11,065 nt of DNA from Desulfovibrio desulfuricans (GCA_003251995.1 QKDT01000289.1:1-11065); one strand, 5' to 3'. Positions 1 to 6,013 are shown, counted from the stretch's first letter. Made by a program: numbers and translations. The notes: a model not told the origin generated them from the sequence alone.

Positions 1-121
1 GGTGGGAAACAAGCTGGTGTTCATGCACCAGGGAAAAGTTCACGAGGCCGGGGCCCCCAGGGCGCTTTTTGCCAACCCCGCCACGCCGGAACTGGCATCG
101 TTTATTCAGACGATAGGCTGA
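1..121 (+). CDS. ABC transporter ATP-binding protein, polar amino acid type (C-terminal fragment)
   Basis: The frame is open from the window edge (codons start at base 2) to a TGA at 119-121, giving 39 residues. The fragment contains a FMHQGKVHEAG stretch, then ALFANP and a final ELASFI. This is the typical end of GlnQ/HisP-family ATPases, where the last beta strand reads 'x-x-G-x-x-x-E-x-G' and is followed by 'hhxNPxxxxxxxFL'. The Walker and signature motifs lie outside the window, so only the family can be named. The downstream genes handle ureides, so the transporter may import a ureide or a nitrogen-rich amino acid; that is inference from position only. Confidence 0.75.
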   Translation, partial: VGNKLVFMHQGKVHEAGAPRALFANPATPELASFIQTIG

Positions 122-128
122 TCTTTTT

Positions 129-152
129 GAGCAATTTATTGTCAAATTGCTC
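129..152. promoter_or_regulatory. AT-rich palindrome / stem-loop in the transporter-allE spacer
   Basis: The arms GAGCAATTT (129-137) and AAATTGCTC (144-152) are perfect reverse complements, 9 bp each, around a 6-base centre ATTGTC. The site follows the transporter stop codon by 7 bases. The T-run (TTTTT, 124-128) lies before it rather than after, so it does not look like an intrinsic terminator on the + strand. It could be a dimeric repressor operator or an mRNA stem that separates expression of the transporter from allE. Confidence 0.5.
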
Positions 153-153
153 C

Positions 154-174
154 GGCATCCGCATTGCGGATGCC
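154..174. promoter_or_regulatory. GC-rich near-perfect palindrome next to the AT-rich one
   Basis: The arms GGCATCCGCA (154-163) and TGCGGATGCC (165-174) are exact reverse complements around a single T. It begins 2 bases after the previous palindrome. With only one central base it would make a poor RNA hairpin unless the innermost pairs open, so a DNA-binding protein site is as likely. A smaller stem (CCGGG 186-190 / CCCGG 196-200) follows. Confidence 0.45.
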
Positions 175-239
175 CGTTGCGGAGACCGGGCGGCACCCGG
201 CCTGAGCAAACAAAACCTGAATCTGCTCCAGGAGGGCAT

Positions 240-1010
240 ATGGCTTATCCAGAGGGTTTGCTGAAAACACGGGCGATTATCCGCCCAGGTGAATACGCGG
301 TTATTCCGCCAGAAGGGCGGGTGCGCAATGTTATCCCTGGCATTGAGGGCTGCACCATGTCCGTCATTGCCTCACCCAAGCTGGGGGCAAGCTTTGTGCA
401 GTATGTTGGCACTGCCCTGCCCGGTGGCGGGACTGTTGCCCCCTTTGCTCAAGAGGCGGGAGTGGAGGCCTTTTTGTACGTCATGGACGGCACGGGTGCG
501 TTGACCGTCACCACCTGCGGTCAGAAAGAAGAACTCACCCCTGGCGGTTATGTATTTTCACCTGCGGGCAAGGGACTTGCCTTTACCAATCCCACCGGCT
601 CCCCGGTGCGCTTTCTGCTCTACAAGCAGCGTTACGTCGCCCTGCCCGGGCATGAGGCCGAGCCCGTGTTTGGCAATACCGCAAACATGGAAGAACGCAT
701 TTATGAAGACATGGCAAACGTGTTCATACGCGATCTGCTGCCCACCCACCTTGGCTTTGACATGAACATGCACACGCTCAGCTTTGAGCCCGCTGGCTGC
801 CACCCCTTTGTGGAAACCCATGTGCAGGAACACGGAGCCTATCTGCTGGAGGGCGAAGGCATTTATCTGCTTGGGGCCGAGTGGATTCAGGTACAAAAAG
901 AGGATTTCATCTTTTTTGGCCCCTATACGCCGCAGGCCGTGTACGCCACGGGCAGGGGTCGGCTTACCTACATCTATTCCAAAGATTGCAACCGCGACGT
1001 GGCCCTGTAG
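240..1010 (+). CDS. allE: (S)-ureidoglycine aminohydrolase, bicupin family
   Basis: Hydrolyses (S)-ureidoglycine to (S)-ureidoglycolate and ammonia, the step after allantoate amidohydrolase in purine breakdown; a cytosolic Mn enzyme. The 256-residue product matches remembered E. coli AllE (YlbA, about 261 aa) along its length, including PKLGASFV, LGFDMNMH, ETHVQEHGAY and the ending YSKDCNRDV. Metal-site residues of the second cupin are visible as Glu192, His194, His198 and Gln232, with the same 2/4/34 spacing as the Glu-His-His-Gln site described for the plant enzyme. The first cupin (about residues 45-130) lacks this set. Start chosen at ATG 240 because AGGAGGG (230-236) sits just upstream and homology begins there; an in-frame ATG at 147 would add 31 unrelated residues and run through the palindromes. 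It is followed 28 bases later by the KARI-like gene. Confidence 0.93.
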   Translation: MAYPEGLLKTRAIIRPGEYAVIPPEGRVRNVIPGIEGCTMSVIASPKLGASFVQYVGTALPGGGTVAPFAQEAGVEAFLYVMDGTGALTVTTCGQKEELTPGGYVFSPAGKGLAFTNPTGSPVRFLLYKQRYVALPGHEAEPVFGNTANMEERIYEDMANVFIRDLLPTHLGFDMNMHTLSFEPAGCHPFVETHVQEHGAYLLEGEGIYLLGAEWIQVQKEDFIFFGPYTPQAVYATGRGRLTYIYSKDCNRDVAL

Positions 1011-1038
1011 CCGGTCGCCTACTCAATAAGGATTTACC

Positions 1039-2031
1039 ATGTCACAGTTTGGCGAAATTTACCGGGACGAAGACGTTGATATTTCGGTACTGCGCGGCAA
1101 GACCATTGCGATCATCGGCTACGGCAGCCAGGGCAAGGCACAGGGAAAAAGCCTGCGCGACAGCGGAATCAACGTGATTGTGGGCGTGGGCGACAGAACC
1201 GTACATAATAGCTGGAAGGACGCCGAGGCCGACGGGTTTGCCGTATATGGCATTGAAGAAGCCGTAAAAAAAGCAGATATCGTACACATTCTGCTTCAGG
1301 ATCCGGCCCAGCCCGCCGTGTATTATGCCTCAATCCACGCCAATTTGCGCCCAGGCCAGACCCTCAGCTTTGCGCACGGCTTTGCCATACTCTACGGCAC
1401 CATCAAACCGCCCAAGGATGTGGACGTCATCCTGTTTGTGCCCAATGGCCCGGGCCCCGTGGTACGCCGAAAATTCAAGGAAGGTTCGGGCATCTACGGC
1501 GCTGTAGCTGTGGATCAGGACGCCAGCGGTCATGCCGCAGCCACGGCCCTTGCCATCGCCAAGGGGGTAGGCAGCACGCGCGTGGGCACCATCAAGCTGT
1601 CGTTCCAGCACGAAACCGAGGGCGACAATTTTGAAGAACAGGTGCTTTATGGCGGTGCCATTCAGCTTATGCGCTCCATATACAAGGTTATGACCGCCAA
1701 CGGCTACCCCGCTTCTTTTGCCTACGCCAAGGCGGTGCGCTCCATACGCTCCATCATTGATGACATCGACGAAGTGGGTATTGAAGAATACCTCACCCGC
1801 CGGGCCAGCCGCACTTGCGAATTTGCTGTGCGCACCTCCGGCCCCCGCGTCATCAACGAAGACGCCATCCAGCAGATTTTTGAAGAAACGGAAAATGGCA
1901 TTTTTGCCCGTAACTGGCTGAACGAGTTCAATTTGGGCATGCCCACTCTCAACCGCATGCGCCGCACATGGTCCGACTCGGACATGGAACACACCGGCAA
2001 ACTGTTCCGCGACAAATTCGGCATGTCATAG
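1039..2031 (+). CDS. Ketol-acid reductoisomerase-like protein with altered active site, unknown substrate
   Basis: The 330-residue length is typical of class I KARI, and the fold signatures are present: Rossmann motif GYGSQG (27-32), FAHGF with His113, DQDASG (159-164), a metal-site segment ETEGDNFEEQ, and a C-terminal all-helical domain. Compared with remembered class I sequences, the first metal pair is kept (Asp196, Glu200), as is the substrate-side Ser257. The active-site Lys of the usual 'APKGPGH' motif is Asn136 (VPNGPGP). The two second-domain Glu ligands align to Lys231 and Ser235. The cofactor loop reads VGVGDRT, with Asp52 and without the usual Arg, which could favour NAD(H) over NADPH. 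It probably does not make branched-chain amino acids. Lying between allE and allC, it may act as an oxidoreductase in ureide catabolism, for example oxidising ureidoglycolate; this is inference. AAGGA (1028-1032) supports the start. It should not be labelled ilvC without testing. Confidence 0.85.
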   Translation: MSQFGEIYRDEDVDISVLRGKTIAIIGYGSQGKAQGKSLRDSGINVIVGVGDRTVHNSWKDAEADGFAVYGIEEAVKKADIVHILLQDPAQPAVYYASIHANLRPGQTLSFAHGFAILYGTIKPPKDVDVILFVPNGPGPVVRRKFKEGSGIYGAVAVDQDASGHAAATALAIAKGVGSTRVGTIKLSFQHETEGDNFEEQVLYGGAIQLMRSIYKVMTANGYPASFAYAKAVRSIRSIIDDIDEVGIEEYLTRRASRTCEFAVRTSGPRVINEDAIQQIFEETENGIFARNWLNEFNLGMPTLNRMRRTWSDSDMEHTGKLFRDKFGMS

Positions 2032-2038
2032 AGGATAC

Positions 2039-2067
2039 CGGGGGCGCTGCCACAAGCCGTGCCCCCG
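2039..2067 (+). other. GC-rich stem-loop between the KARI-like gene and allC
   Basis: CGGGGGC (2039-2045) and GCCCCCG (2061-2067) form a 7-bp stem with a 15-base loop, 8 bases after the stop codon. The following CTTCTTAA is only weakly U-rich, so it is more likely a transcript-stabilising or partial attenuating element inside the operon than a full terminator. Confidence 0.35.
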
Positions 2068-2105
2068 CTTCTTAAGGCATACAAGCACGAAAGAAGGGAG
2101 AACGC

Positions 2106-3341
2106 ATGAACAGTGTGCGCGTGGACAAGGCGCGGCTGCAAAGCCGCATGGAAGCAATATCTGCATTTGGCGCTACAGCGGGCGGTGGCGTTACCCGGTT
2201 GGCGCTTTCCGATGCAGACCGGGATGCCCGTGGGCAGTTGACCGCATGGTTGACGGAACTTGGCTGCGAAATCCATGTGGACGCCATGGGCAACATCTTT
2301 GCCGTGCTGCCCGGCAAAGACAGAACCCTGCCCCCCGTGATGACAGGCTCCCACGGTGATTCACAACCGCTTGGCGGACGATTTGACGGCATGTTGGGCG
2401 TTGTTGCCGGCGTTGAGGTTGTAAATGCCTTGCGTGACGCGGGAGTGACCCTTTTGCGTGACCTCGTGGTGGCTGACTGGACCAACGAGGAAGGTTCACG
2501 CTTCACCCCTGGCTGTTCCGGCTCCGGCGTATGGGCGGGCAAGCTTGAACAGGAGGCCATGTACGCCCTCAAGGACCAGCAGGGACTCAGCCTTGGAGAA
2601 GAACTGTCACGCATCGGCTTTATGGGAAATTCCGGCTATTTTCCCCGCCCGGTGCATGCGGCCTTTGAACTGCATATCGAGCAAGGCCCTGTACTTGAAG
2701 AAAAAAATATTCCCATTGGTGTACCCCAGGGCATCGTTTGTCTACGCTGGTACAATGTGCGAGTGAAAGGGGTACCCAATCACGCCGGGCCTACTCCCAT
2801 GACCAGCAGGCACGATGCCATGTACGCCTTTTCTCTCATGACAGCGCGCATTTTTGAGATAGCCCGCGCTTCTGGTCAGGTGGTGGCCACAGTGGGTGAG
2901 GTGCATGTCTCGCCCAACTCGCGCAACGTTATTGCCGGGGATGTGCAGTTTACCATTGACGTGCGCGGATGGGACGAATCCGCAACCGATGAAGTGTGCC
3001 TGCGCATAGAACGCGCACTGGACGAGGCCGCCAAACAGGCTGGATGCGAGGTAACCCCGGAGCGCATATGGCAGGTTTCACGCGTTCCTTTTGACCAGCG
3101 GTTGCGCGAAATGGTGCGCGAGGCGTCGTCCAGCCTCTCATTGCCTTGCCTGGATATGGTTTCCGGTGCCTCACACGACATGATCTATATTGCTCAGGTT
3201 GTGCCGGGAGCCATGATCTTTGTCCCCAGCATCGGCGGACGCAGCCATGCCGAAGTTGAAAACACGTCATGGCAAGATTGCGCAGCGGGTACCGACGTGC
3301 TGCTGCAATGCCTCATGCGCACAGGCAATGAGCCCGGCTAG
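2106..3341 (+). CDS. allC: Allantoate amidohydrolase-type M20 enzyme (hydantoinase/carbamoylase family)
   Basis: A member of the M20 family branch that removes carbamoyl groups; in this context it most likely hydrolyses allantoate to ureidoglycine, CO2 and ammonia, feeding AllE. The 411 residues match the usual family length. Metal-site motifs: GSHGDS (His83, Asp85), GGRFDG (Asp94), NEEGSRF (Glu128/Glu129, the first being the likely catalytic base), ELHIEQGP (His190) and RSHAE (His381). The lid/dimerisation domain carries NHAGPTPM (225-232), and SGASHD (354-358 region) supplies the substrate-side His. The residue between His83 and Asp85 is Gly, where related enzymes usually have a bulky aliphatic residue. 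Start chosen at ATG 2106 with a purine-rich AGAAGGGAGA upstream. N-carbamoyl-amino acid or beta-ureidopropionate hydrolases share these motifs, so the substrate assignment depends on the adjacent allE. Confidence 0.85.
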   Translation: MNSVRVDKARLQSRMEAISAFGATAGGGVTRLALSDADRDARGQLTAWLTELGCEIHVDAMGNIFAVLPGKDRTLPPVMTGSHGDSQPLGGRFDGMLGVVAGVEVVNALRDAGVTLLRDLVVADWTNEEGSRFTPGCSGSGVWAGKLEQEAMYALKDQQGLSLGEELSRIGFMGNSGYFPRPVHAAFELHIEQGPVLEEKNIPIGVPQGIVCLRWYNVRVKGVPNHAGPTPMTSRHDAMYAFSLMTARIFEIARASGQVVATVGEVHVSPNSRNVIAGDVQFTIDVRGWDESATDEVCLRIERALDEAAKQAGCEVTPERIWQVSRVPFDQRLREMVREASSSLSLPCLDMVSGASHDMIYIAQVVPGAMIFVPSIGGRSHAEVENTSWQDCAAGTDVLLQCLMRTGNEPG

Positions 3342-3362
3342 AACTGTACAAATATATGTTTC

Positions 3363-3400
3363 TCGGGGAGGTGCCTGTATGCACAGAGGTGCCTCCCCGA
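3363..3400 (+). terminator. Strong stem-loop ending the ureide cluster
   Basis: TCGGGGAGGTGCCT (3363-3376) pairs with AGGTGCCTCCCCGA (3387-3400) over 14 bp with two G-U pairs and a 10-base loop, 21 bases after the allC stop. GGTGCC appears in both arms, which produces the wobble pairs. The trailing sequence (TGCATCTTATGTTT) has only scattered T, so termination is likely but not textbook intrinsic. Confidence 0.65.
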
Positions 3401-3582
3401 TGCATCTTATGTTTCAGGCAATTTAAGAACCAGCCCAGCCTCAAGCGCAAGCTTGCGAGCCATCGACGCAAGCCCTCTTCCACCATATCCGGGCAGACGT
3501 TTACTCCCCGCGTAATCCCGGCAATAAACTCACTGCTGCCTCCCTCTCTCTTTATCTACCTGCCCCCTCCCCAAGAGGCGCA

Positions 3583-3611
3583 TTGCCCAGCAAGACGTTG
3601 CCGTGTATGCT
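3583..3611 (+). promoter_or_regulatory. Candidate sigma-70 promoter for rnhA
   Basis: TTGCCC (3583-3588) and TATGCT (3606-3611) each match four of six consensus positions and are separated by the ideal 17 bases. They lie about 50 bases upstream of the rnhA start, after the terminator-like stem of the previous cluster. No experimental support. Confidence 0.35.
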
Positions 3612-3619
3612 GACGCCTC

Positions 3620-3635
3620 GCCGAACAGCTTCGGC
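3620..3635 (+). other. Small hairpin in the rnhA leader
   Basis: GCCGAA (3620-3625) and TTCGGC (3630-3635) form a 6-bp stem with loop CAGC. It sits between the candidate promoter and the ribosome binding site AAAGGA (3648-3653), so it would be in the 5' untranslated region. It may affect stability or translation; no T-run follows. Confidence 0.35.
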
Positions 3636-3658
3636 AGGAACCAGCGTAAAGGACTACA

Positions 3659-4129
3659 ATGCAGAAAGTGACCATCCATACTGACGGCTCATGTCTGGGC
3701 AATCCCGGCCCCGGCGGCTGGGCCGCAGTTCTCAAGCTTGACGGACAGGACTACCGCAAGGAATTTGCGGGCGGCTACAAGCTGACCACCAACAACCGCA
3801 TGGAAATTCTGGCGGTGGTTGAAGCCTTGGGCCAGCTCCAGAACCCTTGCGAAGTTGATCTGTACTCTGACTCAAAATACGTGTGCGACAGCATTGAAAA
3901 GCGCTGGGTCTGGGGCTGGCAAAAAAAGGGCTGGATCAAGAGCGACAAAAAACCTGCGCTCAATGTGGATTTGTGGAAGCGACTGCTGCCCCTGCTCTCC
4001 ACTCATAAGGTGCGCATGCTCTGGCTGAAGGGCCATGCCGGGCATCCTGAAAACGAACGCTGCGACGTTCTTGCCCGCGCCGAGGCCAGCCGAAGAGACC
4101 TGCCCCCCGACACTGGCTACAAGCCCTAA
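3659..4129 (+). CDS. rnhA: Ribonuclease HI
   Basis: Cleaves the RNA strand of RNA-DNA hybrids in the cytosol during replication and repair. The 156 residues match the length of E. coli RNase HI (155). The four catalytic acids are in their expected motifs: Asp9 (HTDGS), Glu49 (NNRMEI), Asp71 (YSDSKY) and Asp136 (NERCDVLA), along with the flexible-loop His126 (KGHAGHPEN). The basic handle region is present (KRWVWGWQKKGW, 81-92). AAAGGA at 3648-3653 fixes the ATG start. It stands alone, with long gaps on both sides, and has its own candidate promoter. Confidence 0.97.
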   Translation: MQKVTIHTDGSCLGNPGPGGWAAVLKLDGQDYRKEFAGGYKLTTNNRMEILAVVEALGQLQNPCEVDLYSDSKYVCDSIEKRWVWGWQKKGWIKSDKKPALNVDLWKRLLPLLSTHKVRMLWLKGHAGHPENERCDVLARAEASRRDLPPDTGYKP

Positions 4130-4152
4130 CTCTCCCATCACCCGCATTTTTT

Positions 4153-4178
4153 GCCCTTGCGGGCATACCCGCAGGGGC
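4153..4178 (+). terminator. Stem-loop after rnhA, possible terminator
   Basis: GCCCTTGCGGG (4153-4163) pairs with CCCGCAGGGGC (4168-4178) over 11 bp with one G-U pair and a CATA loop, 23 bases after the rnhA stop. A run of six T (4147-4152) lies immediately before the stem rather than after it, and the next T-run (TTTTT) comes about 23 bases downstream. It is therefore not a standard intrinsic terminator on either strand. Confidence 0.45.
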
Positions 4179-4236
4179 AGGCAAAACTTGGCGGTTCTAC
4201 TTTTTCAGCTTTCAGTCAGCAGCCACAAGCACCCCC

Positions 4237-5217
4237 ATGACAACACCCACTCCAGATACCGCACTGACACTCACCACCCTTTGGCATTCTTTGGGCTGGC
4301 CTTTGGTGCGGCTGTTGTTGGGGCTTGCCGTGGGGCTGCTCATCGCGAATCTGCTTGAAGCCCTGCGCTGGACGCGCCATCTGGCGCGGCTTGCGGCACC
4401 TCTGGCAAGGGCTGCCCACTTGCGGGAGGTTGCGGGCGCCAGCTTTTCACTGGCCTTTGTTTCCCCCGCCGCAGCCAACGGTTTGCTTTCTGACAGCCAC
4501 AATCTGGGCGAACTTTCGAACAATGAGCTTATGCTGGCAAACCTGTTCAACAGCCTGCCCGCTTATCTTGTGCATACCCCCACCATTTTTCTGCTCACAT
4601 GGCCTGTGCTTGGCACTCCTGCTCTGGTATACGTGGGGCTTACGCTGATTGCTGCCGCCGGGCGCACGGGCTTTACTGTCTTGCTTTCCCGCCGGTTGCT
4701 GCCGCCGCCACCGCCCGGCTGTATTGCCTGCCAAAATATCAAGGAGCCCGGAACCGCCTGGAGCGATGCCCTGCATAAGGCATGGCGGCGCTTCTTACGC
4801 CGCCTCCCCAAACTGGTTTATTTTACAGTGCCCATATACGTGCTTATGTTCTGCTTGCAGCACTATGGGTATTTTGCTCTGGCTGAGGCGTGGCTGGCAA
4901 GCCATATGGGCTGGCTTTCGTTTCTCAAGCCGCAGGCCATGGGCATCATCGTGCTGCATCTGGCCGCAGAGCTTGGCGCTGCCCTTGGCGCAGCGGGCAG
5001 TGTGCTCCAAACCGGGGGGCTTTCGCCGCGAGACGTGGTGCTGGCCCTCATGGTGGGCAACATTCTTTCTACACCCATGCGGGCAATCCGGCACCAGTTC
5101 CCCTCTTATGCCGGCTTTTTCCGCCCGGTGTTGGCCTTACGGCTGATTATTGCCAATCAGGGGCTACGGGCGACCAGTATGACCGTAGTGACCCTAGTTT
5201 ATTATTTTTGCACATAA
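4237..5217 (+). CDS. Nucleoside-recognition (Gate) domain integral membrane protein
   Basis: A 326-residue, very hydrophobic inner-membrane protein with about eight predicted membrane segments (roughly 20-42, 66-82, 106-122, 127-150, 190-208, 233-256, 264-280, 294-322). Internal sequence such as FVSPAAANGLLSD, NNELMLANLFNSLPAYLVH and MVGNILSTPMRAIRHQFPSY resembles the Gate/'nucleoside recognition' family of uncharacterised membrane proteins related to the SpmA/SpmB and FeoB gate regions. The cytosolic or loop segment after residue 150 has a five-Pro run followed by Cys162-x-x-Cys165, which could bind metal or be redox active. No clear Shine-Dalgarno sequence precedes ATG 4237, but there is no better in-frame start in the hairpin-containing spacer. 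The transported substrate is unknown. The C_GCAxxG_C_C gene starts 11 bases downstream, so the two are likely cotranscribed. Confidence 0.7.
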   Translation: MTTPTPDTALTLTTLWHSLGWPLVRLLLGLAVGLLIANLLEALRWTRHLARLAAPLARAAHLREVAGASFSLAFVSPAAANGLLSDSHNLGELSNNELMLANLFNSLPAYLVHTPTIFLLTWPVLGTPALVYVGLTLIAAAGRTGFTVLLSRRLLPPPPPGCIACQNIKEPGTAWSDALHKAWRRFLRRLPKLVYFTVPIYVLMFCLQHYGYFALAEAWLASHMGWLSFLKPQAMGIIVLHLAAELGAALGAAGSVLQTGGLSPRDVVLALMVGNILSTPMRAIRHQFPSYAGFFRPVLALRLIIANQGLRATSMTVVTLVYYFCT

Positions 5218-5227
5218 GGGCAGAGAA

Positions 5228-5668
5228 ATGAACCAAGCATTGGAACTGGAAGAAGTGCAAGAAAATTTCAATATGGGCATTATCTGCGCACAGCAGGTGC
5301 TGAACCATTTTGCCGACCGCCTTGGCCTCACAGATGAAACCACCCTGCGCATTGCCTCTGCCTTTGGCGCTGGCATGGGCAAAGCCGAGGTGTGCGGCTG
5401 TGTTTCTGGCGCTCTGATGGTGCTGGGCATGATGCACGGCCCGAGCGGCCCCTGCCCCCGCCCGCAAAAAGAAGCCTTTTACGCCCGGCGCGACGCCTTT
5501 ACCGAGGCCTTTGCCAAGGCCCATGGCAGCTTGCAGTGCAGGGGCGTTCTGGGGCATGACCTCACTACGCCCGAAGGCCAGACCGCCGTGCGGCAAAACA
5601 ACCTTTTCATAAAAACCTGCGCACCGCTGGTCTGCAATACCTGCGCGCTGCTGGAAGAATTTCTGTAG
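5228..5668 (+). CDS. C_GCAxxG_C_C family cysteine-rich (probable redox) protein
   Basis: A 146-residue protein with eight cysteines (20, 56, 58, 76, 104, 131, 136, 139). The pattern of an N-terminal ICAQQVL helix, a Gly-rich FGAGMGKAEVCGCVSGAL core, and late cysteines is that of the C_GCAxxG_C_C family. That family is common in anaerobes and of unproven function, often suspected to bind a metal or form redox disulfides. The usual GCA core appears here as CGCVSGA. There is no signal peptide, so it should be cytosolic. The start is supported by AGGGCAGAG just upstream; the gene follows the Gate membrane protein by 10 bases and precedes the beta-grasp protein by 8 bases, which suggests one transcript. 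Split-Soret-type or selenium/sulfur-related roles have not been shown for this branch. Confidence 0.8.
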   Translation: MNQALELEEVQENFNMGIICAQQVLNHFADRLGLTDETTLRIASAFGAGMGKAEVCGCVSGALMVLGMMHGPSGPCPRPQKEAFYARRDAFTEAFAKAHGSLQCRGVLGHDLTTPEGQTAVRQNNLFIKTCAPLVCNTCALLEEFL

Positions 5669-5676
5669 GAGCAAAC

Positions 5677-5970
5677 ATGACCGACACCGCTACCCCGGCG
5701 GCAGAAGCCGCCCCCACCACAGCCCCGAACGGCGCGCATATCCATGTGGTCAAGCCGGAACACACCGGCGCACGCGTAACCGTGCTGTTGCAGCCGGAAG
5801 ATAAATATCTTTCCCTGCCCCGTCCCAAAACCTCGCGGCAGTTGCTTGCGGCCCTTGGGCTTGCGGAAGAAACCGCCCTTGTGGCCCGCGAGGGTCAGTT
5901 GCTTACGCCTGATCGCCACGTTTGGCCCAACGATAATCTGCTGGTGCGCAAGGTAGCCTCGTCGGGTTAG
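5677..5970 (+). CDS. ThiS/MoaD-like beta-grasp small protein ending in Ser-Gly
   Basis: A 97-residue protein. The first ~25 residues are low-complexity Ala/Thr/Pro. From about residue 32 it reads like a ThiS/MoaD/ubiquitin-like fold: strand ARVTVLLQ, a second strand, the helix TSRQLLAALGL, strand TALVAREGQLL, then VWPNDNLLVRKV. This mirrors the 'VAVNGxxV...D..L.dGDxVxhhp.v.GG' pattern of sulfur-carrier proteins. Sulfur carriers need a C-terminal Gly-Gly to be adenylated and thiocarboxylated; here the chain ends Ser-Ser-Gly immediately before TAG. AGGAG (5667-5671) overlapping the previous stop fixes the start. It could be a sulfur carrier with a tolerated variant tail, a carrier trimmed or used differently, or a non-carrier relative. 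No adenylating (ThiF/MoeB) partner is seen in the window. Confidence 0.6.
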   Translation: MTDTATPAAEAAPTTAPNGAHIHVVKPEHTGARVTVLLQPEDKYLSLPRPKTSRQLLAALGLAEETALVAREGQLLTPDRHVWPNDNLLVRKVASSG

Positions 5971-6013
5971 GCCCGATCTTGCCGCGCCACTAGGAAAATG
6001 GTACCCGCAACAT

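Larger units (their letters stand above)
3407..3650 (-). pseudogene. Possible frame-broken gene relic on the minus strand
   Basis: No intact gene is recognised in this gap. Reading the minus strand, three adjoining stretches look like protein but are in different frames. The first (about 3650-3552) includes VPAEAVRRGVSIHGNVLLGN and stops with TAA at 3554-3552. The second (from 3555 down to about 3466) includes SEFIAGITRGVNVCPDMVEE. The third continues from about 3465 as MARKLALEAGLVLKLPET and ends with TAA at 3409-3407. One inserted base near 3465 would join the last two. No start codon with a ribosome site is evident and no family was recognised. It could be coincidence. Confidence 0.2.

Noticed and set aside
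147..239. In-frame upstream extension of allE starting at ATG 147
   Set aside because: It lacks a ribosome site, runs through the palindromes, encodes sequence unlike the family, and homology plus AGGAGGG point to ATG 240.
1039..2031. Calling this gene ilvC
   Set aside because: The active-site Lys and two of four metal-binding Glu residues are replaced, and the context is ureide catabolism, not branched-chain amino acid synthesis.
3446..3473. Overlapping repeats of CGCAAGC / GCTTGCG / CGCAAGC that could form alternative hairpins (switch-like)
   Set aside because: Short arms, and far from any start codon; they are equally explained by sequence within the possible gene relic.
3356..3613. 85-codon + strand open frame across the terminator-like stem and gap
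   Set aside because: It begins 15 bases after allC without a ribosome site, runs through the stem-loop, and encodes a Pro/Ser/Arg/Cys-rich sequence with no protein-like pattern.
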